Origin: Streptomyces antimycoticus
GTDB lineage: Bacteria > Actinomycetota > Actinomycetes > Streptomycetales > Streptomycetaceae
NCBI RefSeq assembly: GCF_005405925.1
Contig: NZ_BJHV01000001.1
Span: 7,750,001-7,814,000, forward strand
Length of the DNA stretch: 64,000 nucleotides
Reading direction: 5' to 3'
Shown here one piece after another: positions 44,430 to 52,940 of this stretch. The translations under genes were made by a program, and so were the position numbers. The notes under the pieces are model-generated. The model made no database searches, was not told where the DNA came from, and was given only the letters and a program-made list of their open reading frames with translations. Numbering within the stretch: the stretch's first letter is position 1; every line of letters starts with the position of its first letter.

Positions 44430-46613
44430 TCACTCCGTGGGGTCCGCGAGGTCCAGCCGTGGCAGCGCCCGCCCGGCGTCGGCCCAGGCGAGCACCGGCC
44501 GCCCGCTGTACTCCTCGGGTCTCTGCAGGGTCTTCGTGCGGTAGGTCCGTACCGCTTCGGGCAGTTCACGGGCGCTCACCCCCGCCGCGTGGCGCACGGC
44601 CGGGGATCCCTCCTCCCCGCTCCGGTCCCACAGCACCACCGGAATGCCCGCGGCGAGACACATCTGCACCACACCGGTGCGCCGGTGGGCCGCCACATCG
44701 ATGGTGACCCGGGCGGTGAGCCGCTCCATGACCAGCCCGCACACCGCCTCCGGGTCCGGGGCCGTGGCGTCGTCGATGTGCACGGGCTCCTCGGCGTCCA
44801 GCCGGACCCAGCGCTCCCGCCACTGGTCGAGCATCGTGCCGCCGTTCAGCTCCCGCAGCTCGGGGCAGTTGACGACCAGGGGGTACGGAGTGCCGAGCCG
44901 CATGGGGAGCACCGCGCCCGGCCCGGCGGCCTTCCAGCGGTCCACGGGCACCTCCAGGGCGTCCCGGTCCACGATCAGTTCGATGACGGGCCGTGGCCCC
45001 GAGGGGTCGGGGCGGCGCAGCGAGCCCACGGCGGCGAAGATCTCCTGGGCCACCTCCTCGGCACCGCGCGGCCGTTCGCTGTCGTCCGACACCTGACGCA
45101 GCCCGTCCCCGTCGTCGCACCACAGCCGCAGCCGGTACCGCTCCGGCTCCTCGCGCGCCGTCGCCGACGGGCCGCCCGATGGGGCCCCGCAGGGGTCCAG
45201 CTTCGCCACGACGCGGGGCGCGGAGCCCCGAGAGGCGCTCTGGGCCCACTGCTCGGCCTCGAGGCGGCGTTCGGTCATGGCGGCGTCATGGACGCCGAGG
45301 CGGCGGGCGACCGCCCTGTTCCACCGCCGCAGCGCGATGCGCTGGTCCGCCGGGCAGCACCCGGCGGCCACGAACTCCACGGCGCGCAGCAGGCCCGGCA
45401 CGGCCATGACCCCGTCGTCGATCGGCGAGCTGTCGCCGTGCAGCCCCTCCAGATGGGCGATCAGAGCCTCGAGCCGCCCGGCGGGGCCGGCGCCGTTCCT
45501 GTCCTCATCACCGTGGCCGCCGTCATGGCCGGTGAGCAGCACCGCGGGCAGGGCCGCCAGCGGCAGCGCGGCCCGTACGGCCCCGGGGACACCGGCCGCG
45601 GCGGCCGTGGGCAGGGCGCGCAGCAGGACCAGCAGCCGCTCGTGCTCACCCGGCGAGAGCAGCTTGGGCAGACCGCAACGGCGTCCGATCGCGAGCAGGT
45701 CGTCGGCCGCCGTGCCCGCCGTGCCGCGCACCGCCTCGACCAGCGCGGGCAGCGCACGCCCCCGGGTGAGCAGCAGATGGGCGAACTCGTCGGCGGAGGG
45801 CACGCCGTCCGCGCGATGGCCGAGGCCGCACTGCCGGGCGACCGCCCGGCAGGAGCGTATCCAGCCCTCGGACAGCGGCAGCGGCCCGTCCAGCAGGGAG
45901 ACCAGCTCCGCGTAGCCCGGGTGGTCGCGTACGTCCTCCTCGGGCTGAGGTGGCAGCAGATGGCCCGCCCCGGCGTCGTGCAGCTCCCGCGCCACGCGCT
46001 GCCAGGGGATCCCCCAGGCGCGGCGCAGCGTCCCCTGGATGCGGAGCTTCGCCGTCACGAGCCCGACGACGGCGCCCTCCTCGTTGGACCACAACGGGCC
46101 GCCGCTGTAGGCCGGTTCGATGTCCAGGGCGCGCTCGGCGCCGTCGAAGTAGCCGAACCGCCCGTCGCATTCGCTCACTTCGGCATCGGCGAAGACCCCT
46201 GGCTCACCGCTGCCGTGCCAGGCCCGTACGAGCTGCCGCTGCGCCATCGGGTGCCAGCGCGGCGGCTCGATCGCGGGCGGCAGAGTGGCCGACAGCCGTA
46301 GCACGGCGAGGTCGCCGTTCCACTCGAAGGCGCCCAGGCCGCCGTCGTCGGTCCGGGGAGGTATCCATACCGCCAGCTCGGCCTCGGCCTCGACGGTGTG
46401 CTCCGGTCCGTGGAGCCGTACGGGAACGGCGATCGGGCCCGGGTGATCCGGGGCCAGCCGGTCCTTTCCGAGGGCGCTGTTGACCACATGAGCGCAGGTC
46501 AGCAGATGGCGGCGGGGCAGCAGGACGCCCGCGCCCGCCGGTTTTCCGTCGGCCTTGGCGAGAATGGATACGGCGGGCCGCGACAGGGACCCGTGCGCGT
46601 GGAACCACCCCAT
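44430..46613 (-). CDS. Trypsin-like serine protease with VMAP-C-like C-terminus
   Basis: 727 residues, no signal peptide, so cytoplasmic. Residues 1-220 form a trypsin-like domain with triad H42 (LLTCAHVV), D101 (WNGDLAVLRL) and S170 (AYSGGPLW). A helical middle (about 225-430) follows. The C-terminal 250 residues (RYRLRLWCDDGDGLRQV, IELIVDRDALEVPVDRWK, YPLVVNCPELREL, RWVRLDAEEPVHIDD, AGIPVVLWDR) match what is described as the vWA-MoxR-associated protein C-terminal domain (recognised by eye). Three bp after the Trypco1 stop, so tightly coupled. A likely regulated protease effector or switch of the system. Confidence 0.88.
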   Translation of the reverse strand: MGWFHAHGSLSRPAVSILAKADGKPAGAGVLLPRRHLLTCAHVVNSALGKDRLAPDHPGPIAVPVRLHGPEHTVEAEAELAVWIPPRTDDGGLGAFEWNGDLAVLRLSATLPPAIEPPRWHPMAQRQLVRAWHGSGEPGVFADAEVSECDGRFGYFDGAERALDIEPAYSGGPLWSNEEGAVVGLVTAKLRIQGTLRRAWGIPWQRVARELHDAGAGHLLPPQPEEDVRDHPGYAELVSLLDGPLPLSEGWIRSCRAVARQCGLGHRADGVPSADEFAHLLLTRGRALPALVEAVRGTAGTAADDLLAIGRRCGLPKLLSPGEHERLLVLLRALPTAAAAGVPGAVRAALPLAALPAVLLTGHDGGHGDEDRNGAGPAGRLEALIAHLEGLHGDSSPIDDGVMAVPGLLRAVEFVAAGCCPADQRIALRRWNRAVARRLGVHDAAMTERRLEAEQWAQSASRGSAPRVVAKLDPCGAPSGGPSATAREEPERYRLRLWCDDGDGLRQVSDDSERPRGAEEVAQEIFAAVGSLRRPDPSGPRPVIELIVDRDALEVPVDRWKAAGPGAVLPMRLGTPYPLVVNCPELRELNGGTMLDQWRERWVRLDAEEPVHIDDATAPDPEAVCGLVMERLTARVTIDVAAHRRTGVVQMCLAAGIPVVLWDRSGEEGSPAVRHAAGVSARELPEAVRTYRTKTLQRPEEYSGRPVLAWADAGRALPRLDLADPTE

Positions 46614-46616
46614 GGC

Positions 46617-47063
46617 TCAGGCCGAGGGACCGGGCCGGGACGGCTGTGGCGGCTGTGGCATCTGCGGCGGCACCGTCGGCTCGGGCTGCTCCGACGGCCT
46701 CCAGGTGGCCGAGAGCGTCAAGTTGGCGTTCCCATTGGCACCCACGATGCCGAGTTTCAGGTCCTGGCCGACCTGCACCCCGAACTGCACGGTGAACTCC
46801 TGCGGCGGATGGGGAGTCGAGCGGACGGCGTCGTGCACGTCCTCCAGCACCGACCCCAGCCCTTGGAGGATGACGCCCAGACTGGCGTTGGCGAGGGCGG
46901 CCGCGGCCTGCGCACCCCGCCCCACCGGGGTCACGCCACCGACGCCGCCGTACGCGTCCTCCAGGGAGGCATCCCCCACGGGAGCCAGTTCCAGCCGTAC
47001 GGTGGTGCCGTTCGCCAGGGGTATCTCACGGTGTTCCGTCACCTTCCTCATCATGCCGATCAT
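46617..47063 (-). CDS. Trypsin-co-occurring (Trypco1-like, CU044_2847 family) small protein
   Basis: 148 residues. An N-terminal beta strand (EIPLANGTTVRLEL), a central helix (AAAALANASLGVILQGLGSVLEDVHDAV) and a beta hairpin (EFTVQFGVQVGQDLKLGIV...NANLTLSATW), then a Pro/Gln tail. This order is that of Trypco1 proteins, which neighbour trypsin-like proteases. Start uncertain: ATG 47063, 47054 and 47051 are all possible, and the frame opens at 47099. First gene of the operon; divergent from ada/alkA at 47205. It probably binds and regulates the protease encoded 3 bp downstream. Confidence 0.82.
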   Translation of the reverse strand: MIGMMRKVTEHREIPLANGTTVRLELAPVGDASLEDAYGGVGGVTPVGRGAQAAAALANASLGVILQGLGSVLEDVHDAVRSTPHPPQEFTVQFGVQVGQDLKLGIVGANGNANLTLSATWRPSEQPEPTVPPQMPQPPQPSRPGPSA

Positions 47064-47204
47064 CAGGCCCCCGGTCTGCCCCTTCGCACTAAACACCACC
47101 GGAACGGGGACGTGGCGCGGGGCGCCGCGGGCGGGCGTCGCCCGCTGAGGTCAATGTCGGATTCCCGCGAGAACGCACCCGCCCCGCTGACGGATGCTGG
47201 ACCC

Positions 47205-48680
47205 ATGCACACCGACACCGACCGCTGCCTCCGCGCCGCCCAGGCGAAGGACGCCCGCTTCGACGGGTGGTTCTTCGTCGCCGTCGTGACCACCGGGATC
47301 TACTGCCGGCCGAGCTGTCCGGTCGTCGCGCCCAAGGCCGAGAACATGCGGTTCCACCCCAGCGCCGCAGCCGCCCAGCAGGCGGGCTTCCGGGCCTGCA
47401 AGCGGTGCCGTCCGGATGCCAGCCCGGGGTCGCCGCAGTGGAACGAGCGCGCCGACCTCGTCGCGCGGGCCATGCGGCTGATCGCCGACGGCGTGGTGGA
47501 CCGGGACGGGGTGCCGGGCCTGGCGGCCCGCCTGGGATACAGCACCCGGCAGATCGAGCGGCAGCTGCTCGCCGAGCTCGGCGCGGGCCCGCTCGCGCTG
47601 GCCAGGGCGCAGCGGGCACAGACCGCGCGGCTGCTCATCGAGACCAGCGCGCTCCCGATGGCGGACATCGCCTTCGCGGCCGGGTTCGCCAGCGTCCGCG
47701 CGTTCAACGAGACCGTACGGGAGGTCTTCGCGCTCTCCCCGACCGAGCTGCGGCAGCGGGCCGGCCGCGGGCCGCGGGCCGGCGTGCCGGGGGCGCTCAC
47801 GCTCCGGCTGCCGTTCCGGGCGCCGCTGTGCCCGGACAACCTCTTCGGGCATCTGGCCGCCACCGCCGTCCCCGGGGTCGAGGAGTGGCGCGACGGCGCG
47901 TACCGGCGGACGCTGCGGCTGCCGTACGGGCCCGGGGTGGTCACCCTGAGCCCGGGCCCGGATCACATCGCCTGCCAGCTCTCCCTCGCCGACCTCCGCG
48001 ACCTGGCCGGGGCGATCAGCCGCTGCCGGCGGCTGCTGGACCTCGACGCGGACCCGGCCGCCGTGGACGACCTGCTGCGGACGGACCTTCAGCTGGCGCC
48101 GCTGGTCGACAAGGCCCCGGGGCGGCGGGTGCCGCGCGCGGTGGACGCGGACGAGTTCGCGGTGCGCGCCGTGCTCGGCCAGCAGGTGTCCACGGCCGCC
48201 GCCCGCACCCACGCCGGGCGCCTGGTCGCGGCGCACGGCGAGCCGGTGGAGGACCCGGCGGGCGGCCTGACCCACCTCTTCCCGTCCGTCCAGGCCCTCG
48301 CCGGGCTGGACCCCGAGACGCTGGCCATGCCCCGCACCCGCCGCGCCACCCTCACCGGGCTGGTCGGCGCGCTCGCCGAGGGCCGGGTCGCGCTCGGCGT
48401 CGGCAGCGACTGGGACGACGCCCGCGCGACCCTGGGCACGCTGCCGGGGCTCGGCCCCTGGACCGTCGAGGTGATCGCGATGCGTGCCCTCGGCGACCCG
48501 GACGCCTTCGTTCCGACCGACCTCGGGGTGCGGCGCGCCGCCGCCGAACTGGGGCTGCCCGCCACGCCCGGCGCCCTCACCCGCCACTCGACGCGCTGGC
48601 GCCCCTGGCGCGCGTACGCCGTCCAGTACCTCTGGGCAACGGACGCCGCCCACGCCATCAACCGCCTGCCCGCGGCCTGA
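47205..48680 (+). CDS. alkA: Ada regulatory domain / AlkA DNA-3-methyladenine glycosylase fusion
   Basis: 491 residues. Ada N-terminal zinc/methyl-acceptor domain with C34, C38, C65 and C68 (GIYCRPSCP, ACKRCRP); an AraC-type helix-turn-helix (LAARLGYSTRQIERQLLAELG, MADIAFAAGFASVRAFNETV); then the AlkA fold with HhH-GPD (LPGLGPWTVEVIAMRALGDPDAFVPTD, catalytic Asp). It senses methyl phosphotriesters and excises alkylated bases. The Ogt-type methyltransferase gene 150 bp downstream supplies the missing Ada C-terminal activity. Divergent from the conflict operon. Confidence 0.93.
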   Translation: MHTDTDRCLRAAQAKDARFDGWFFVAVVTTGIYCRPSCPVVAPKAENMRFHPSAAAAQQAGFRACKRCRPDASPGSPQWNERADLVARAMRLIADGVVDRDGVPGLAARLGYSTRQIERQLLAELGAGPLALARAQRAQTARLLIETSALPMADIAFAAGFASVRAFNETVREVFALSPTELRQRAGRGPRAGVPGALTLRLPFRAPLCPDNLFGHLAATAVPGVEEWRDGAYRRTLRLPYGPGVVTLSPGPDHIACQLSLADLRDLAGAISRCRRLLDLDADPAAVDDLLRTDLQLAPLVDKAPGRRVPRAVDADEFAVRAVLGQQVSTAAARTHAGRLVAAHGEPVEDPAGGLTHLFPSVQALAGLDPETLAMPRTRRATLTGLVGALAEGRVALGVGSDWDDARATLGTLPGLGPWTVEVIAMRALGDPDAFVPTDLGVRRAAAELGLPATPGALTRHSTRWRPWRAYAVQYLWATDAAHAINRLPAA

Positions 48681-48705
48681 CTGTTTGTGGGCAATCGTTC
48701 CGCGG

Positions 48706-48734
48706 GGGGCACCTCCCAGCGGTGGCTGGGGGAG
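48706..48734 (+). repeat. Dispersed 29-bp hairpin repeat, copy 2
   Basis: Same 29-bp block as at 8415 and 52992 with one mismatch in the loop (GGTGGCT for GGTAGCT). Flanked by CGTTCC/GGAACG, which extends the pairing. It lies between the two alkylation repair genes. Confidence 0.85.
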
Positions 48735-48832
48735 GAACGGGCGGGCACAAACCGACCACCGGCCCGCACCCGGCAACGAAACGGCAGCCCGTTACCCGGA
48801 GTAGCCGCCCAACCCGCACCCGAGAGGACTTC

Positions 48833-49336
48833 GTGAACCGCACCCACACCGTCGTCGACAGCCCCTACGGCCCGCTCACCCTCGTGGCCACCGGCCCGGA
48901 GCTGTCCGGCCTCTACATGGTCGAGCAGCGCCACCGTCCACCCGAGGAGACCTTCGGCGCGCCCGGCGACCCCGACGACGCGCCCTTCGCCGAGACCGTC
49001 CGCCAGCTCACGGCCTACTTCGAGGGCGAGTTGACCGCGTTCGACCTGCCGCTGCACCTGGACGGCACGCCGTTCCAGCGGCGCGTCTGGGCCGAGCTGC
49101 GGCGGATCCCGTACGGCGAGACGTGGTCGTACGGGCAGCTGGCCGACCACATCGGGCAGCCGACCGCGTCCCGTGCCGTGGGCCTGGCCAACGGCAAGAA
49201 CCCGGTCGGCATCATCGTTCCCTGCCACCGCGTCGTCGGCTCCAGCGGCAGCCTCACCGGCTACGGCGGCGGCCTGGACCGCAAGCGGCGGCTGCTGGAG
49301 TTCGAGGCGCGGCAGCAACTGCCGGGCCTCTTCTGA
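48833..49336 (+). CDS. ogt: Methylated-DNA-protein-cysteine methyltransferase (O6-alkylguanine repair)
   Basis: 167 residues. Single-use repair protein: active site VPCHRVVG with acceptor Cys, Arg finger region [14 protein letters not shown] and the Asn hinge are present. GTG 48833 has GAGAGGA 6 nt upstream. With the Ada/AlkA fusion upstream it completes an adaptive-response pair. The stop is directly followed by an 18-bp tandem repeat. Confidence 0.93.
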   Translation: MNRTHTVVDSPYGPLTLVATGPELSGLYMVEQRHRPPEETFGAPGDPDDAPFAETVRQLTAYFEGELTAFDLPLHLDGTPFQRRVWAELRRIPYGETWSYGQLADHIGQPTASRAVGLANGKNPVGIIVPCHRVVGSSGSLTGYGGGLDRKRRLLEFEARQQLPGLF

Positions 49337-49337
49337 A

Positions 49338-49441
49338 CCCTTCGAGCCCGGGACGCCCTTCGAGCCCGGGACGCCCTTCAAGCCCGGGACGCCCTTCAAG
49401 CCCGGGACGCCCTTCAGGCCCGGGACCCCCTCCGAGCCCGG
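49338..49441. repeat. 18-bp tandem repeat, six units
   Basis: Units CCCTTCGAGCCCGGGACG at 49338, 49356, 49374, 49392, 49410 and 49428 (last partial). A/G changes occur only at one or two positions. Each contains CCCGGG. It fills the space between convergent ogt and sirtuin genes and probably acts in termination. Confidence 0.92.
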
Positions 49442-49444
49442 TGC

Positions 49445-50206
49445 TCAGCCGCCGCTGCCCCCGTCGCCCGCGGCGATGCGGTCCAGCAGGGCGGGCAGGG
49501 CCGTACTGATGGGCTCGCGGACGACCTGGTCCGCGAGCTCGTCGTACGGCGTCGGCTCGGCGTTGACGATGATCAGCCGGGCGCCGTGCTCGGCGGCCAG
49601 CCCGGCGAGCGAGGCCGCGGGCTGGACCTGGAGGCTGGTGCCGACCGCGATGAAGATCTCACAGGCCTGCGCCACCGCGACCGCCTCGGTCAGCACCTCC
49701 GGATCGAGGCTCTCCCCGAACATCACCGTGGCCGACTTCAGGATCCCGCCGCAGTCCTGGCACGTCGGATCCGGCTCACCCGCCGCGACCCGCTCCAGCG
49801 CCTCCTCCATCCCGGACCGCGCCTCGCAGTGGGTGCACAGCACGGCCCGCGCGGTGCCGTGCAGTTCGAGCACCTTGCGCGCGGGCATTCCGGCGATCTG
49901 GTGCAGCCCGTCCACGTTCTGGGTGATCACCCGCACCGGCACCCCCGAGCGCTCCAGCCGGGTGACGGCCTCATGCGCCCCGTTGGGCCGTGCGCGCAGC
50001 GTCTCGCTGTCGCGCCGCATCTGCCAGGAGCGCCGCCGGATCTCCGGGTCGGTCATGTAGTACTCGTACGTCACGAGCTTCTCGGCCTCGGGGTCGCGCC
50101 GCCAAAGCCCCTGCGGGCCGCGGTAGTCGGGGATCCCGGAGTCGGTGGAGATGCCCGCCCCGCTCAGGATCGCCACCAGCGGCCGGTGCGTTGTCTGGCT
50201 GCTCAT
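49445..50206 (-). CDS. Sir2-family NAD-dependent protein deacylase
   Basis: 253 residues. [15 protein letters not shown] (NAD binding), TQNVDGLHQ, catalytic His in LELHGT, four zinc Cys (CTHCEA, CQDCGG) and [10 protein letters not shown]. It removes acyl groups from lysines, for example of acetyl-CoA synthetase. ATG 50206 was chosen (MSSQTTHRP); the frame is open upstream but not coding. Monocistronic, convergent with ogt. Confidence 0.94.
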   Translation of the reverse strand: MSSQTTHRPLVAILSGAGISTDSGIPDYRGPQGLWRRDPEAEKLVTYEYYMTDPEIRRRSWQMRRDSETLRARPNGAHEAVTRLERSGVPVRVITQNVDGLHQIAGMPARKVLELHGTARAVLCTHCEARSGMEEALERVAAGEPDPTCQDCGGILKSATVMFGESLDPEVLTEAVAVAQACEIFIAVGTSLQVQPAASLAGLAAEHGARLIIVNAEPTPYDELADQVVREPISTALPALLDRIAAGDGGSGG

Positions 50207-50312
50207 GCGGCGAGCGTACGCACGCCGCGCGGCCGGCGGCGAGCGGCTTTCTCCGGACGGGTAGAGTCCGCCCGGCACCGGGACGGACGCGGCGGACGGG
50301 GAGAGTGGGGGA

Positions 50313-51104
50313 ATGGCGCGTTTCCTGTGGCTGACCAGCCACGATGCACAGGAGGACGAGGCGCGCGAAGGGCATGCCCAGGAGGGCCAGGCGCAGGAAA
50401 CCCCTGCCCCGGAAACCCCTGCCCCGGAGGCCCACGCTCCGGAGAGCCACGCCCAGGACGGCGGCGTCCCCTGGGCGATACGGATCTCCGACGGTCCCGC
50501 CCGCCGCGGCCATACCAGCCGCCCGCTGGCCTTCCCCGAGCGGCGGAACCCGCCCGGCGGCGGCCTCCCCGAATACCGTGCCGCCCGTAAGGAGGGCACC
50601 CGCGCGTTCACCCTGTGGGCAGATCCCCATGGCGGGCAGGTGTTCGCGCAGGTGGTGACCACGTCGGCCACCAGGGGCGGCCCGGCGGCCTATGAAGTCC
50701 TGGGCGCCGCCGGTGAACCCCTGGCCCTCGTCACCCGCCGCCCGGCGATGAAGGGCGGCCTCCGCACCCGCTGGACCGTCCAGCAGACCGGCTCCCGGCC
50801 CGCCGTCGGCTTCAAGGGGCGGCCGATCTGGTGGGGCGTGTGGTGGCTGTTCCTCCCTCTCCAGCTGTTGATCGTGATCGGCAGCATCCTCAACGGCGGC
50901 GGCGACCCCGCCCGCACCCCGCGCCGCACCCGATGGCGGCTGGACCGCCGGATCGTCCTCGACTTCCACAGCGGCCCCGGAGCCGCCTTCGAGCTCACGG
51001 TCGTGGCGGACTGGTGGGACGACCGTGTGGCCGCCTCCCTGGTCGGCCTCCTCGACAGCCACGGCGGCTGGCTGGGCAGTCAATGGGACACCGCCGAGCG
51101 CTGA
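50313..51104 (+). CDS. Hypothetical protein with N-terminal AQE/AP repeats and one hydrophobic segment
   Basis: 263 residues. Residues 10-48 are low-complexity (AQE, APET and PEAH repeats). A beta-rich middle (AYEVLGAAGEPLALVTRRPAM, RWTVQQTGSRPAVGFKGRP) faintly resembles tubby/LURP-one-type scramblase folds. A Trp-rich hydrophobic helix (WWGVWWLFLPLQLLIVIGSI) follows, and then WRLDRRIVLDF. GAGAGTGGGG precedes ATG 50313. Function not known; the scramblase idea is weak. Confidence 0.75.
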   Translation: MARFLWLTSHDAQEDEAREGHAQEGQAQETPAPETPAPEAHAPESHAQDGGVPWAIRISDGPARRGHTSRPLAFPERRNPPGGGLPEYRAARKEGTRAFTLWADPHGGQVFAQVVTTSATRGGPAAYEVLGAAGEPLALVTRRPAMKGGLRTRWTVQQTGSRPAVGFKGRPIWWGVWWLFLPLQLLIVIGSILNGGGDPARTPRRTRWRLDRRIVLDFHSGPGAAFELTVVADWWDDRVAASLVGLLDSHGGWLGSQWDTAER

Positions 51105-51150
51105 CTCCGGGGGAGGCGGGGGCGAGCGGGCCCGGTTTCGTTCCGCTACG

Positions 51151-52014
51151 TCACCGGGGCGGCGTGACAGCCGACTTCAGGTAGTCCTCCAGGCACACCG
51201 TGGGCCGACCGAGCAGGTCGGCGAGCGTGGGGTCGACCGGTGCGAAGTCGCCCCGGCGGCTGGCGGCGAAGAGACCGACGAGCAGGTCGGCCGCCGACTC
51301 GGGCGCGCCATGCGTGACCAACTGCGCGCGATAGTCGCCGTCGGAGACGACCACCCGACGGATCGGGCGGCCCGTCACCCGCGTCAGGATCTTCGCGATA
51401 CCGGCCATGTCGATCACCTCGGGCCCGGTGAGCGCGGGGCTCAGGCCGTCCAGGACCTCGCCGGTGAGGGCGAGGACCGCCGCGTCGGCGAGGTCGGCAT
51501 GGGCGGTCCAGGCGACCGGACCGTCCTCGGGCACGGCCAGGACGCCCGTCTCGAGCGAGGCCCGGACCAGCTCCAGCGCCGATGAGGCGTAGAAGCCGTT
51601 GCGCAGCGAGGTGAAGGGGACACCGGACCTCCGCAGCGCCTCCTCGGTGGCGGCGTGGTCGGGCATCGGGTGGAAGGGGGAGGACGGGTTCGCGCCCATA
51701 TGGCTCGTGTAGAGGATCCGCTTGGCCCCGGCCGCCGCCGCGGCGTCGATGGCCGCGCGGTGGCCTCGGACGGCGGCCTCGCCCGTGGTGCCCGTCGAGA
51801 CGATCAGGACCTGCGAGGCGCACTCGAAGGCGTGGGGGAGGGTTTCCGGGTCGTCGAAGTCGCCCCGGCGGACGCGTATGCCCTGCGCCTCGAGGTCCCG
51901 TGCCGCCTCCACCTCGCGCACGCTGACGCCGATCTCCCCGGCGGGGACGCGCTTCAGCAGCCGCTCGGCGACCATCCGGCCGAGCTGGCCATTGGCTCCG
52001 GTAACGATGATCAT
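51151..52014 (-). CDS. NmrA-like NAD(P)-binding oxidoreductase
   Basis: 287 residues. An atypical short-chain reductase: IIVTGANGQLGRMVAERLL with the NAD(P)-binding GxxGxxG, RRGDFDDPETLPHAF and LYTSHMGAN. No YxxxK pair is obvious, as in NmrA/quinone-reductase-like (QOR2/SDR_a5) proteins. GGGAGATC precedes ATG 52014. Divergent from a TetR gene with a shared 36-bp operator, so it is the probable regulated target. Confidence 0.9.
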   Translation of the reverse strand: MIIVTGANGQLGRMVAERLLKRVPAGEIGVSVREVEAARDLEAQGIRVRRGDFDDPETLPHAFECASQVLIVSTGTTGEAAVRGHRAAIDAAAAAGAKRILYTSHMGANPSSPFHPMPDHAATEEALRRSGVPFTSLRNGFYASSALELVRASLETGVLAVPEDGPVAWTAHADLADAAVLALTGEVLDGLSPALTGPEVIDMAGIAKILTRVTGRPIRRVVVSDGDYRAQLVTHGAPESAADLLVGLFAASRRGDFAPVDPTLADLLGRPTVCLEDYLKSAVTPPR

Positions 52015-52032
52015 GGCGATCTCCCATCGCTG

Positions 52033-52068
52033 TTTCCAGTGGTATCGCTGGGAACGTATCACTGGAAA
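52033..52068. promoter_or_regulatory. 36-bp inverted-repeat operator between reductase and TetR genes
   Basis: Arms TTTCCAGTGGTAT (52033-52045) and GTATCACTGGAAA (52056-52068) pair at 11 of 13 positions with a 10-bp spacer. It lies in the 92-bp divergent gap, 19 bp from the reductase start and 39 bp from the TetR start. This is the typical placement of a TetR operator that controls both genes. Confidence 0.75.
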
Positions 52069-52106
52069 CGAATGACCGCTAACGCGATTCTGTTATCGTC
52101 GGAAGC

Positions 52107-52934
52107 ATGGAGAGCGAGGACGTCACTACGGCGGACGGGAGCCGCGACGGGACCCAGGACGCGCACCGCGACCACGACGCGCACCGCGACCACGACGCGA
52201 ACCGTGGCCATGACGCGAACCGCGATCGCGACGGACACCGCGAACGCATCGTCGTCGCCGCCGCCCGGCTGCTGTCCGAGGGCGGGCCCGACGCCGTCTC
52301 CACCCGGGCGGTGAGCTCCGCCGCCGGGGTGCAGCCGCCGACCATCTACCGGCTCTTCGGCGACAAGCAGGGCCTGCTCGACGCGGTCGTCGCCCACGGC
52401 TTCACGGAGTACCTGAGCAGCAAGACCGCCGAGGAACCCACCGAGGACCCGGTCGAGGACCTGCGCGCCGGCTGGGATCTGCACCTTGGCCTCGGCCTGG
52501 CCAACCCGGCGCTGTACTCGCTGATGTACGGCGGGCACCGCCCCGGGGTGTCCTCGCCGGCCTCCGTCGCCGCCTTCGAGATGCTCGCCCGGCTCATCCG
52601 GCGCATCGCCGAGGCGGGACGGCTCGCCATCCCCGAGGAGCGCGCGGCGGCCCTCGTGCACGCGGCGGGCTGCGGTACGACGCTCACGCTCATCGCCACG
52701 CCCGAGGACCGCCGCGATCCGGAGCTGTCCCGCACCGCCCGCGAGGCGGCCATCGCGGCGATCACCACGGACGCCCCCGCGGCCGCCGAACCCGGACCCG
52801 TCGCGGCCGCCGTCACCCTCCGCGCCGCACTGCCCCGGACCGACGCCCTGACCGCGTCCGAACGCGGCCTCCTGCGGGAGTGGCTCGACCGGATCGCCGA
52901 CCCGTCCGGCCCCCACCCTCGTCGGGCCGGCTGA
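52107..52934 (+). CDS. TetR-family regulator with His/Asp-rich N-terminal repeats
   Basis: 275 residues. Helix-turn-helix at about residues 46-92 (RERIVVAAARLLSEGGPDAVSTRAVSSAAGVQPPTIYRLFGDKQGLLDAVV). Unusually, residues 19-46 are five six-residue repeats (AHRDHD, AHRDHD, ANRGHD, ANRDRD, GHRER...), coded by an 18-bp tandem repeat (52161-52250). The stop is followed 6 bp later by a MITE-like element. Confidence 0.9.
   Translation: MESEDVTTADGSRDGTQDAHRDHDAHRDHDANRGHDANRDRDGHRERIVVAAARLLSEGGPDAVSTRAVSSAAGVQPPTIYRLFGDKQGLLDAVVAHGFTEYLSSKTAEEPTEDPVEDLRAGWDLHLGLGLANPALYSLMYGGHRPGVSSPASVAAFEMLARLIRRIAEAGRLAIPEERAAALVHAAGCGTTLTLIATPEDRRDPELSRTAREAAIAAITTDAPAAAEPGPVAAAVTLRAALPRTDALTASERGLLREWLDRIADPSGPHPRRAG
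52161..52250 (+). repeat. 18-bp in-gene tandem repeat, five units
   Basis: Units of type GCGCACCGCGACCACGAC start at 52161, 52179, 52197, 52215 and 52233. The first two are identical, later ones diverge. They encode the His-Asp-Arg-rich N-terminus of the TetR protein. Confidence 0.88.
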
Positions 52935-52940
52935 TCGCGC

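Noticed and set aside
49338..49441. Collagen-like coding repeat ([11 protein letters not shown] on the minus strand)
   Set aside because: The apparent peptide repeat has no start or gene context and lies between two clearly ended convergent genes.
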